In this document: positions 1 through 7,123 of the stretch, piece by piece | How the letters are laid out: the number at the start of each line of letters is the position of its first letter | Numbering within the stretch: the stretch's first letter is position 1 | DNA from: Candidatus Bipolaricaulota bacterium | GTDB taxonomy: Bacteria > Bipolaricaulota > Bipolaricaulia > Bipolaricaulales > Bipolaricaulaceae | Direction of reading: 5' to 3' | NCBI GenBank assembly: GCA_021163465.1 | Contig: JAGGWU010000122.1 | Coordinates: 1-12,394 of the forward strand | Length of the DNA stretch: 12,394 nucleotides | Position numbers and translations under genes: made by a program | The notes under the pieces: model-generated | The model's database searches: none | What the model saw: the letters and a program-made list of their open reading frames with translations, nothing else | Told to the model about the DNA's origin: nothing

Positions 1-410
1 GTGGAGGGCCAGACCGCCTTGTGGAAGGTGGGATCGAACTGGCCCGTGACCAGGCGCGGCGCGAGACAACCGAAGGTAGCGCCCACCTTATGGGACCCGG
101 TGGGGAACCACTTCCCCACGAGGCCGATGATGGTGGCATCCACCCCGGTGAGCTCGGGGGGGAAGACCAAGCGGTTCACGGGGCCGTAGAGCCCGCCCTT
201 GGGCGTGGGCTCGTTCTTCCAGGTGATGCGGAAGAGGTTCAAGGGGTGGAGGTCCCATAGGCCCACGTCCTTCAGGCGCTCCTTGATCGCCTCGGGGACG
301 TACTTCTGTGGGTCACGCATTTGCTTGAAGGTGGGGACAATGATCCCCCGTTCTCGGGCCCTCTTTGCGGTCCGCACGAGCTGCTCCTCGTTGATGGTAA
401 GATCGATCAT
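1..410 (-). CDS. PLP-dependent enzyme, fold type II (cysteine synthase/TrpB-like), N-terminal part
   Basis: The gene runs off the left edge; 136 codons from the start are visible. The start ATG at 410-408 has an AAGGAG six bases upstream (422-417), so it is well supported. The key motif is PTGSHKVGA at about residues 103-111. It resembles the PLP-lysine segment of fold-type-II enzymes (PTGSxK in cysteine synthase, HK in TrpB), with K108 as the likely Schiff-base lysine. The roughly 100 residues before it, including a segment reading LWDLHPLNLFRITW, are longer than in ordinary CysK. They match my memory of a family annotated only as 'pyridoxal-phosphate dependent enzyme', whose reaction is not well defined. 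It is transcribed away from the oligopeptide-type operon. A link with the cysE-like fragment at 4322-4444 is tempting but unproven. The family call is fairly secure; the substrate is unknown. Confidence 0.8.
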   Translation of the reverse strand, partial: MIDLTINEEQLVRTAKRARERGIIVPTFKQMRDPQKYVPEAIKERLKDVGLWDLHPLNLFRITWKNEPTPKGGLYGPVNRLVFPPELTGVDATIIGLVGKWFPTGSHKVGATFGCLAPRLVTGQFDPTFHKAVWPS

Positions 411-470
411 CTCACGCTCCTTAAGACTCCACATAGAATCGCACATCCCTTTTTACCTGCAATGCTATCA

Positions 471-493
471 AGTTGTTAGGCAGGCTGACAACT
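471..493. promoter_or_regulatory. Operator-like dyad overlapping the -35 box
   Basis: The arms AGTTGTTAG (471-479) and CTGACAACT (485-493) are inverted repeats matching at 8 of 9 positions around a 5-bp centre. The right arm contains the -35 hexamer of the plus-strand promoter, so a protein bound here would block RNA polymerase. The TTGT...ACAA ends recall operators of several small repressor families, but the spacing does not identify one. No regulator gene lies beside it in this window. It could also serve the divergent PLP enzyme gene. Confidence 0.45.
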
Positions 494-514
494 CGGCATC
501 TACAGCATTATAAT
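485..514 (+). promoter_or_regulatory. Sigma70-type promoter of the family 5 ABC operon
   Basis: CTGACA (485-490) and a perfect TATAAT (509-514) are separated by 18 bp. Transcription would start near 521, giving a leader of about 70 bases before the ATG at 591. It is the best promoter-like sequence in the divergent intergenic region. No equally good promoter was found for the minus-strand gene at 410. Confidence 0.7.
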
Positions 515-532
515 GGTGGCAGTATCAACAGG

Positions 533-543
533 AAGGAGGTGAT
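533..543 (+). promoter_or_regulatory. Isolated Shine-Dalgarno-like sequence in the leader
   Basis: AAGGAGGTGAT is an exact complement of the conserved 3' end of bacterial 16S rRNA, but no start codon lies at a useful distance. The SBP gene has its own SD, AAGGAGG at 579-585. The upstream copy may be a ribosome standby site or a remnant. A weak GGAA/TTCC pairing (531-534 with 544-547) could partly enclose it. Confidence 0.4.
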
Positions 544-590
544 TTCCAGGAATAATCTTTGACACCAAAACCAAACAAAAAGGAGGGGAC

Positions 591-2153
591 ATGTGGCGCA
601 AATTCGTTCTTTTCGTCGGCCTTTATGTGAGCGTTGCGTTTGTGGGCGTGGCAGAAACGCCTAATTACGGCGGAGTTCTCAAAGTAGCCCTCGCATCGGA
701 GCCTGGAACTCTGGACATGCAGCTCACCACCGGGGTGGCCGCCAGTATCCCTGCCAGGCACGTGTTCGAGGGACTTTTTGCCTTCGATGAGAACTATACT
801 CCCCGCCCGATGTTATTGGAGGACTGGGAGCTCAGCGCCGATGGGAAGACCGTTACCTTCTATCTGCGCAAGGGCGTCCTCTTCCACAACGGGAAGGAAC
901 TAAAAGCCGAGGACGTGGTGGCCTCCCTCGAGCGCTGGGGGAAGTACGGCCTCACTTCCAAGGCCCTGTGGAGCCACGTGGTCGAGCTGAAGGCCGTGGA
1001 CAACTACACCGTGGTGATGGTGCTCGATCAGCCCTTCGCTCCGTTGGAGACGTACCTTGCTAACATCTACGGCGGTCCCAGGATCTATCCCAAGGAGGTA
1101 GCCGAGGCCGCCGGGAGCGAGCCCATATCCCCCGAGAACTACATCGGCACCGGCCCTTATAAGTTCGCGGAGTGGAAGGCCGGCGACTATATCAAGCTCG
1201 TACGGTTCGAGGGGTATTCGGCCCGGGATGATGCTGCAAGCGGCTACGCCGGAAAACGCGTTGCCTATTTCGACGAGCTGATCTTCTACTTCGTCCCCGA
1301 GGACAACGCGCGGTTGGTGGGCATCCAAGCCGGCACCTACGATTACGCCGTCAACATCCCCAACGACCTCTATCCCAACGTGGAGGGCGATCCGAACATC
1401 GTGCCCATCATCGTAGACCATCCACCTATTTACCCCATTGCCCTCTGTAATACTATCTCCGGCCTTACGGCAAATGTGAAGATCCGCCAGGCGATCCTTG
1501 CTGCACTGGACATGGAGCCCATCATGCTCGCTGGGTACGGCGATCCGAAGTTTTGGAAGCTCAATGGGAGTTATTTCGCCCCCGGTATCCGCTGGTACAC
1601 CACCGCCGGTACCGAGGCCTATGACCAAGCCGATCCCGAAAAGGCGAAGAAGCTTTTGGCGGAGACAGGATACAATGGCGAGCCTCTGCGCCTCATTGTG
1701 GCTGGGGACATGACCGCCCAGTACAACCAATCCCTGGTGGTAGCCGATCAGCTCAAGAAAGCCGGGTTTAACGTGGATCTCCAGGTCTACGACAAGGCCA
1801 CCTTCTTCGCCCGCCGCAACGACCGCGAGAACCCCCAGTGGGAACTGGCGTTCTCTTACTACTACACCATCCCTGATCCATCCCTGGTGCTCATGTTGAG
1901 CCCTACCTACGCCGGATGGTGGAACACCCCCCAGAAGCGGATACTTGTCGAGGTCCTCAACCAGATTACTGATTTCAAGGTACGGTACAAGGTGTGGGAG
2001 GCCATCATGGAGCTGTGGTACATCGAGGTACCCGCCATCAAGTTCGGCGACGCCTTCCAATTGCACCTGAAGCGCGCGGAGCTCAAGGGTTACGGCACGG
2101 ACTATATCAACATGGGAGCTGCTCCATATTTCTGGAATTCCTGGAAGGAATAA
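591..2153 (+). CDS. ABC transporter substrate-binding protein, family 5 (Dpp/Opp type)
   Basis: This 520-residue periplasmic binding protein delivers a ligand to the two permeases encoded next. A type I signal peptide covers residues 1-21 (charged WRK, hydrophobic stretch, then GVA before ETP) with no lipobox cysteine, so the mature protein should be soluble. Family marks include GGVLKVALASEPGTLDMQ just after the signal, YTPRPMLLEDWELSADGKT, the VTFYLRKGVLFHNGKEL strand with AEDVVASLER, and ENYIGTGPYKFAEW in the middle. The length is normal for family 5. The ATG follows AAGGAGG by five bases. Family 5 ligands range from di- and oligopeptides to nickel, opines and oligosaccharides, and the sequence does not decide between them. 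It is the first gene of a three-gene operon lacking ATPase genes. Confidence 0.93.
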   Translation: MWRKFVLFVGLYVSVAFVGVAETPNYGGVLKVALASEPGTLDMQLTTGVAASIPARHVFEGLFAFDENYTPRPMLLEDWELSADGKTVTFYLRKGVLFHNGKELKAEDVVASLERWGKYGLTSKALWSHVVELKAVDNYTVVMVLDQPFAPLETYLANIYGGPRIYPKEVAEAAGSEPISPENYIGTGPYKFAEWKAGDYIKLVRFEGYSARDDAASGYAGKRVAYFDELIFYFVPEDNARLVGIQAGTYDYAVNIPNDLYPNVEGDPNIVPIIVDHPPIYPIALCNTISGLTANVKIRQAILAALDMEPIMLAGYGDPKFWKLNGSYFAPGIRWYTTAGTEAYDQADPEKAKKLLAETGYNGEPLRLIVAGDMTAQYNQSLVVADQLKKAGFNVDLQVYDKATFFARRNDRENPQWELAFSYYYTIPDPSLVLMLSPTYAGWWNTPQKRILVEVLNQITDFKVRYKVWEAIMELWYIEVPAIKFGDAFQLHLKRAELKGYGTDYINMGAAPYFWNSWKE

Positions 2154-2160
2154 GGGCTTA

Positions 2161-2190
2161 AGGGGGCCTCTCCGTAGGGGGAGGCCCCCT
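2161..2190 (+). promoter_or_regulatory. GC-rich intercistronic hairpin between SBP and permease
   Basis: AGGGGGCCTC (2161-2170) pairs perfectly with GAGGCCCCCT (2181-2190). Extra inner T-G and C-G pairs leave a loop of about four bases. It starts seven bases after the SBP stop codon. No T-tract follows, so it is not a standard intrinsic terminator. More likely it protects the 3' end of the SBP message or lowers expression of the permease genes. A weak pause or partial terminator is an alternative. Confidence 0.7.
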
Positions 2191-2211
2191 ATGTACGAGA
2201 AGGTCGGTCGG

Positions 2212-3159
2212 ATGTTGTCCTACATCTTGCGGCGGGCCGCGGGTATGGTGGTGAGTGTGTTGTTAGTGGTCACTATCACCTTCATCTTCATGCAGCTCAT
2301 TCCCGGGGATCCCGCCTCGGTCCTCCTCGGCCCCAACGCCACCCCGGAGCAGATAGAGGCTCTAAAGCGGACCTGGGGCTTGGATAAACCGATCCTGGTA
2401 CAGTTTTGTAAGTACTTCGCTAACTTCTTCCGGGGGAATTTGGGGGAGTCCATATTCTTCCGCCAGCCGGTGCTCCGGATCATCGGTCAGCGGGCCGAAA
2501 CAAGCGTTTTCTTGGGGATCATGGCCTTGATCGTGGTGGTGGGCCTGGGGATTCCCGCGGGGGTAATCGCTGCGGTGCGACCCAACAGCTGGGTGGACAA
2601 TTCCCTTTTGCTTCTCGCCCTGACCGGGGCCTCCATTCCCAGCTTCTGGCTTGGCTTAATGCTAATGGTGGTATTCGCGGGAAAACTCCATCTCTTCCCG
2701 AGCTCTGGCTATACGTCGGTCATCGCTACCGGCAACATCGCCAACCTAAAGAACCTTATCCTCCCCGCGTTTGCGTTGGGGTTCGTGAACGCTGCCCTGG
2801 TGGCCCGGACCGCTCGCTCCAGCATGTTAGACGTATTGCGTGCCGACTACATCACCACGGCCCGGGCCAAAGGGCTTCGGGACTCGGTGGTGATCTTGAA
2901 GCACGCTCTGCGCAACGCGGCGATCCCCATCACCACCGTGGTCTCCTTCACCTTTGCCTCCCTCGTTTCCGGAGCAGTGGTGACGGAGAATGTCTTCGCC
3001 CTTCCGGGCGTGGGGAGCCTTATCGTGCAATCGGTGCTCAAACGGGACTATCCCATGATCCAAGGGATCATGTTAGTGGTGGCGGTGCTCTACGTGGTCA
3101 TCAACTTCGTCACCGACCTAGCTTACGCGTTTCTGGACCCGCGGATCCGTTACCGCTAG
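2212..3159 (+). CDS. ABC transporter permease, DppB/OppB type
   Basis: This 315-residue inner-membrane subunit opens with MLSYILRRAAGMVVSVLLVV, the usual DppB N-terminus. FMQLIPGDPASVLLG follows, then GLDKPILVQFCKYFANFFRG, the periplasmic segment before the BPD_transp_1 domain. About six membrane helices are visible. The cytoplasmic EAA-type loop that contacts the ATPase is YITTARAKGLRDSVVILKHA followed by LRNAAIPI. The start was put at ATG 2212 because GAGAAGG (2197-2203) sits eight bases before it. An in-frame ATG at 2191 would touch the base of the 2161-2190 hairpin, have no free ribosome site and add seven residues not expected in the family. It pairs with the DppC-type permease six bases downstream. 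Confidence 0.93.
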   Translation: MLSYILRRAAGMVVSVLLVVTITFIFMQLIPGDPASVLLGPNATPEQIEALKRTWGLDKPILVQFCKYFANFFRGNLGESIFFRQPVLRIIGQRAETSVFLGIMALIVVVGLGIPAGVIAAVRPNSWVDNSLLLLALTGASIPSFWLGLMLMVVFAGKLHLFPSSGYTSVIATGNIANLKNLILPAFALGFVNAALVARTARSSMLDVLRADYITTARAKGLRDSVVILKHALRNAAIPITTVVSFTFASLVSGAVVTENVFALPGVGSLIVQSVLKRDYPMIQGIMLVVAVLYVVINFVTDLAYAFLDPRIRYR

Positions 3160-3165
3160 GGGGAT

Positions 3166-4002
3166 ATGGTGAGCTTTGCCAAGCTGATCCTGCATCGGAA
3201 GACTCTGCTTTTCGCCGTGGGGGTGCTTTTTTCCCTCGTCGTTATTTCTATTTTCTCTCCGTATTTTGTCCCTTATGATCCCGATGCGCTGAAGGTCCTG
3301 GACCGCCTGAAGCCTCCAAGCGCCACCCACTTCTTCGGCACCGACCACTTTGGGAGGGACATCTTCAGCCGGGTGCTGGTGGGGACACGGGTCACCTTCA
3401 TCCTGGGGCTTTCCATATCCGCGTTCGCGCTTGTCTTCGGGGTACCGCTCGGAGTCTTGGGCGGCTATTACGATCGGTTAGGGATGGTGATCATGCGGGT
3501 GGTCGATGCCATCATGGCCTTCCCCGCCATCATCCTGGCGCTGGCTCTCATGGCCATCATGGGGAAGCCCGGGATGGTGAACGTGATCATCGCCGTGGGG
3601 ATGGTGTGGGCGCCACGGATGGTGCGGGTGGTTTACAGCTCCACCCTCTCCCTGCGGGAAAACACGTACGTGGAAGCGGCCCGGGCCTTGGGGGCCTCGT
3701 CCGGGAGGATTCTCATTCGTCACATCGCGGTGAACCTCCTCTCCCCGGTGATCGTCCAGTCCACGTTCACGTTCGCGTTCTCCATCATGGAAGTGGCGGC
3801 CCTTAACTTCCTCGGGGTGGGGATACCGCCATATGTCCCCAGCTGGGGAGGGATGATGAACGAAGGCCGCACCTACATCATCCGTGCCCCCTGGATCATC
3901 ATCTTCCCCGGGGTATTCCTCGCCCTCTCGGTCCTCTCCTTCAACCTCCTGGGGGATGCCCTCCGGGACCGCCTCGACCCCCGGCTCCGCAACATTGTGT
4001 GA
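3166..4002 (+). CDS. ABC transporter permease, DppC/OppC type
   Basis: This 278-residue second membrane subunit completes the channel. The N-terminus has one hydrophobic helix, then FSPYFVPYDP. The DppC hallmark FFGTDHFGRDIFSRVLVGTR lies at about residues 56-75. The EAA loop is YVEAARALGASSGRILIRHI, and the last helix is followed by the usual GDALRDRLDPRLRN ending. It starts six bases after the upstream stop. The A/G-rich sequence AGGGGG is very close to the ATG, so initiation at the adjacent GTG (3169) or coupling to the upstream stop is possible. No ATP-binding subunit genes follow. Normal systems of this class need one or two, so these must be encoded elsewhere or have been lost with the decayed stretch downstream. 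Confidence 0.93.
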   Translation: MVSFAKLILHRKTLLFAVGVLFSLVVISIFSPYFVPYDPDALKVLDRLKPPSATHFFGTDHFGRDIFSRVLVGTRVTFILGLSISAFALVFGVPLGVLGGYYDRLGMVIMRVVDAIMAFPAIILALALMAIMGKPGMVNVIIAVGMVWAPRMVRVVYSSTLSLRENTYVEAARALGASSGRILIRHIAVNLLSPVIVQSTFTFAFSIMEVAALNFLGVGIPPYVPSWGGMMNEGRTYIIRAPWIIIFPGVFLALSVLSFNLLGDALRDRLDPRLRNIV

Positions 4003-4321
4003 AACCCGCTGGACAGAGAACAAGTGGATTTCCCTTCGGTTAAGACTACGACGACAGTCCCTCAAGGGAAGCCTAGCCTGCCTATCCCGCCGCGGGAACG
4101 CGATGTGCAAGAAGTCGGTTCCCGATGAGATGGGTTCACGAACCGGGGCCCTGACGATGGCTTCACACCCCGTTGGAATGTGAAGCGAGAGCTTGAACCC
4201 GGGAGTGGCCAGCAGGAACCCCAAAAAGCCGTTCTCGCGTTGGGTAGGTCGCTTCCCGATCGCCCGGGATGTCCTGGGAGCCGTCCCGTCCACCCGCGCC
4301 GCTCCAGAAACCCGGCGCTCA
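4003..4321. other. Convergent gap, hairpin-rich, no credible gene
   Basis: No open frame here has a recognisable product; reading frames on both strands look like noise. Several small inverted repeats are crowded together: TTCCCTT/AAGGGAA (4030-4036 with 4064-4070), TCCCG-CCG-CGGGA (about 4085-4097), GGTT-CACG-AACC (near 4133-4144), CTTCACA/TGTGAAG (about 4160-4184) and AAGC-GAGA-GCTT just after, with a GNRA-type loop. None has a T-tract, so none is a clear terminator for the permease operon or for the mannosidase gene converging from the right. The pattern could be a structured RNA, the right end of an IS200/IS605-type element, or just GC-rich debris beside the cysE-like remnant. Confidence 0.4.
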
Positions 4322-4444
4322 ACCGGGAAACGAGGGCGGACAGAGGAGGGGGTGGTGATCGGGGCCAACGCCGTGCTTTTGGGTCCCATCCGGGTCGGCA
4401 GGGGCGCCGAGATCGGGGCCGTCGCGGAGGGAGCCGGGATCTGA
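4322..4444 (+). pseudogene. Fragment of serine O-acetyltransferase-like hexapeptide-repeat gene
   Basis: The frame read from 4322 gives TGKRGRTEEG followed by VVIGANAVLLGPIRVGRG and AEIGA, then a stop at 4442-4444. The IGxxAxxLGPIxVGxxAxIGA pattern is the left-handed beta-helix hexapeptide repeat. The preceding TGKRGR, joined to a VVIGA strand, is close to the GGTGKxxGKRHP...VVIGAGA order of CysE. The catalytic N-terminal helical domain and the rest of the helix are missing. About 40 residues remain, with a few apparently deleted between TGKRG and EEG. The frame is open back to about 4193 but shows no SAT features there. CysE is the best match; other hexapeptide acyltransferases share the repeat, so the exact parent is uncertain. 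It is most likely a non-functional remnant. Confidence 0.6.
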
Positions 4445-4445
4445 A

Positions 4446-7085
4446 CTAATCCGCCGGGTTCGATGCGATGATCAACTTTAGGGTTTTGATCTCGCCGGCG
4501 CGCAGGGGGAAGCGCAGGAGGTGCGGCGAGTCGGGCCTCAGTTCCTTGACCGGGGTTTCGTCGAGCCGCACCTCCCAGGCCCCGGCGAGGGGAAGCCCCA
4601 CCCGGAGCCGAACGTCGAGCCGCCTCCGTAAGGGGTTGTATAGGCGCACGATCACCCCTTCTCCCTCCTCGGGGAGCTTCACGGCACTCAGGACCGCCCC
4701 CTGAGGCTCCAACGAGAGGAAACTTCTGGCGGCGGGCGAGCCGCCCTTCACGGCCGTGGCCAGGGGAGGAGACGTGAACTCCCACGCGGCCCTCAACAGC
4801 CCGGACTCCTCCCATGTGCCCGCATAGGTGTAGACGGCGTACTCGAATCGGTGGCTCCCCAGGCATTGGGCCTCCGGCGTCTCGTAGGGGGGACCGGCGT
4901 GGCCCCGGCGGGTGGGGAGGTCGTCCCGGGAAAGCCAACCCACGCACCGCAGGAGCGTTAGGTAGATGGTCCCGTGGGGGGAGACCTCGTATTCGGGCAG
5001 CCCCCGGTTGAGAACTGCGAACCCCCTTCCGCCCTCCTCAACGGCCACGAAGGACTTCTGAGGGTGGGTGGCGGGGGGGACCTCGATCCATCCTTCGCCC
5101 GGCGGGGGTACGGTGGGGCGCTCGGTGACCCAGAAGGTGTCCTCGGCGATGCTTTTCTCGGCCGGGATCCCGGTGGGAAACGCCACCCGCAGTCGGTGGT
5201 CCCGGGCGCGGTTCTCCACCTCCGCCGCGATATCGAGCCTTTTTATCCCCCGATACAAGGTCACCGTGAAGGCCACTAGGACGCCCACCTGTTCCGGGGT
5301 CCTTCCCCTCCGATCCGGGGTCAGGGAACACGGGAGGGAATACTCGAAGCTCACCCGGAGGCTCGCTTTCCAAGGAAGATCTTCCTTTACCCGGATTTCC
5401 CCGTTGATCCCCATCGAGGTCACGAGGAAATCCTCCGGCGGTGGGGCGTAATTGTACTCGTCTCCCGCATCTCCGGAATCCTCCAGCAGGTTCAACCCCC
5501 GGTAAAACGCGCCCGTCTCCTTGTCCAAGAGATCGAGGGTCCCATCGGGATGAAGGGTGACCCGGTAGAACTCGTTCTCGAGGGTGTCCTCCGTCGCCAA
5601 AAGCGACCTCCCGCCCCTTTTCCTCCCCTCGGCGCGACCCACCCGATAGACCTTGACGCCGAAAGGAGGAAGTACATCCTGGAAAGTGATCACCTTGGCC
5701 ACGGAGTGCCTCACCCCCTCGAGCACTCCCTCGGAGACGATCCGCCTCCCCCGGACGGAACAGGGCACCTCCTCGCCGGATGGCCCGACCAAATGGGTGA
5801 CCTCCCCTTCCCCGCTCACCGTGGCCTCGACCTCGGTCCTCCTCTCCCAGGGGGCTGGGTTGAAGACGACGAGGCATTCGTTCCCCCCGTCCCCGGAAAG
5901 CGCCGCTCCTACCGTGCCGAGGGCTCGGTGGGCCACCCTGTCGGCGATGGCCTCGGTCCGGGCGAAGCGGACCTCCATCTCCCGGTGGACGGGATCGATC
6001 CCGGTGCCACAGATGGAATCGTGGGCGTGGTTTTGGAGGAGGATCTCCCAGGCCTTCCGGAGAAACGGGCGTAGATCCGGCCCCCCCATAGCTCCGGCCA
6101 GGGCGGAGAGGGGGTCCGCGTAGCGCTCGAGCAGGGTCTGGGCCGTGAAATTGTGCTGCTTGAGGTACAACCGAGCGGAGAGGACCCCGGCGAGGACCGG
6201 ATGCCGCGCGGCGGTGCGGAGCTCCCCGGCGATCTCGCGCAGCCCCGATCTCGCCTTTCGTAGGAGCTCGGTGTAATCGGAAAGGGTCCCGATGGAAAAC
6301 TCCCATTCGGGAAGCCTTTTCTCCAGGTTTTCCAGTACCTGGAGGAGATCCATCTGGGGCCCACGGTGATCGCAGCCGTTCAAAAGGAGCACCGCCCCGG
6401 TGAGGCTCCTTTCACTGAGCTTCTCCAAAAGGGCTACCAGCGGGGCGTCGTTCGGATCGAGGAGGCCGGCCCCCGCCAGCTGCGCCAGCGGACGCGTTAG
6501 CTCATCCGGTTCGGACGAGAGCCTCTCGGCGTTGCAGTATCCCATCTCCATCGCGTGGCAGACGGCCGTGGATCCATCAGGGGCCTTCCAGACGAAATCG
6601 AACCCTCCCGCTTCCTCACAGGCACCGTCGGCCCCGCGCATTACATAGGCCGAACCTATTCCAAAGCCCTGGAGGATCTGGGGGAGCTGGGCGATATGGC
6701 CGAAGGCGTCGGGGACGTACCCCTCAAGCATTACGCCGCCGAACTCCCGGGCGAGCCGCGTCCCGTGAAGGAGGTTCCTCACCAAGGCTTCCCCGGACAC
6801 CAGGAACTCGTCCGGCTGTACGTACCACGGCCCGATGAGGAGCCTTCCCTCGCGGATGTATCCCTGCAGGAGCTCCTTCCTTTCGGGGCGGATCTCCAGG
6901 TAATCAAGGAGGGGGATGACCTGGCCGTCCAGGGTGAACCTGTAGCGGGGGTGGGCTCCGAGCAGGGAGATGACCCGGTCCAATGCCTCTACCAGGTGAA
7001 AGCGGAATTCCTCGAAGCTCAGGTACCATTCCCGATCCCAGTGCGTATGCGGCACCACGATTACGCGTCGTTTTTTCGCTGTCAT
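4446..7085 (-). CDS. Alpha-mannosidase, glycoside hydrolase family 38
   Basis: This 879-residue enzyme hydrolyses terminal alpha-mannosides with retention of configuration, using a zinc-dependent active site. The GH38 N-terminus VVPHTHWDREW is at residues 10-20. By comparison with Golgi mannosidase II, zinc ligands should be H15 and D17, D126 in YVPDAFGH the nucleophile and ligand, and H355 in NHAHDSICG the fourth ligand. The middle domain follows, then the large C-terminal beta-sandwich half (ENEFYRVTLHPDGTLDLLDK, FVAVEEGGRGFAVLNRGLPE). Length is close to E. coli MngB. No signal peptide is present, so it acts in the cytoplasm on imported sugar. The start ATG at 7085 has AAGGGAG four bases upstream; the frame stays open to 7457 but only as a shadow of the permease gene. 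It is the last gene of the operon. The exact substrate, such as mannosylglycerate or manno-oligosaccharide, cannot be told. Confidence 0.95.
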   Translation of the reverse strand: MTAKKRRVIVVPHTHWDREWYLSFEEFRFHLVEALDRVISLLGAHPRYRFTLDGQVIPLLDYLEIRPERKELLQGYIREGRLLIGPWYVQPDEFLVSGEALVRNLLHGTRLAREFGGVMLEGYVPDAFGHIAQLPQILQGFGIGSAYVMRGADGACEEAGGFDFVWKAPDGSTAVCHAMEMGYCNAERLSSEPDELTRPLAQLAGAGLLDPNDAPLVALLEKLSERSLTGAVLLLNGCDHRGPQMDLLQVLENLEKRLPEWEFSIGTLSDYTELLRKARSGLREIAGELRTAARHPVLAGVLSARLYLKQHNFTAQTLLERYADPLSALAGAMGGPDLRPFLRKAWEILLQNHAHDSICGTGIDPVHREMEVRFARTEAIADRVAHRALGTVGAALSGDGGNECLVVFNPAPWERRTEVEATVSGEGEVTHLVGPSGEEVPCSVRGRRIVSEGVLEGVRHSVAKVITFQDVLPPFGVKVYRVGRAEGRKRGGRSLLATEDTLENEFYRVTLHPDGTLDLLDKETGAFYRGLNLLEDSGDAGDEYNYAPPPEDFLVTSMGINGEIRVKEDLPWKASLRVSFEYSLPCSLTPDRRGRTPEQVGVLVAFTVTLYRGIKRLDIAAEVENRARDHRLRVAFPTGIPAEKSIAEDTFWVTERPTVPPPGEGWIEVPPATHPQKSFVAVEEGGRGFAVLNRGLPEYEVSPHGTIYLTLLRCVGWLSRDDLPTRRGHAGPPYETPEAQCLGSHRFEYAVYTYAGTWEESGLLRAAWEFTSPPLATAVKGGSPAARSFLSLEPQGAVLSAVKLPEEGEGVIVRLYNPLRRRLDVRLRVGLPLAGAWEVRLDETPVKELRPDSPHLLRFPLRAGEIKTLKLIIASNPAD

Positions 7086-7123
7086 CCAACTCCCTTTCTC
7101 CCCGTAAGCGCCGAATAGCAACT

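Noticed and set aside
900..2066. 388-codon open frame on the minus strand
   Set aside because: It lies wholly antisense to the well-supported family 5 binding protein; its protein is rich in G, H and V without any domain, as expected from the shadow of a GC-rich gene.
2191..2211. ATG at 2191 as start of the DppB-type permease
   Set aside because: The codon directly follows the base of a 10-bp hairpin and has no free ribosome site; ATG 2212 has GAGAAGG at good spacing and the family N-terminus.
4133..4144. GGTTCACGAACC as the T-arm of a tRNA
   Set aside because: No acceptor stem, D-arm or anticodon arm can be built around it and the loop is four bases, not seven.
3478..4947. 489-codon open frame on the minus strand
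   Set aside because: It spans the DppC-type permease antisense, the decayed gap and the mannosidase in a wrong frame. The product is proline- and arginine-rich with no motif.
5038..6306. 422-codon minus frame inside the mannosidase gene
   Set aside because: It is an alternate frame of the GH38 gene, arginine- and glycine-rich without domains, while the GH38 frame is intact with all active-site residues.
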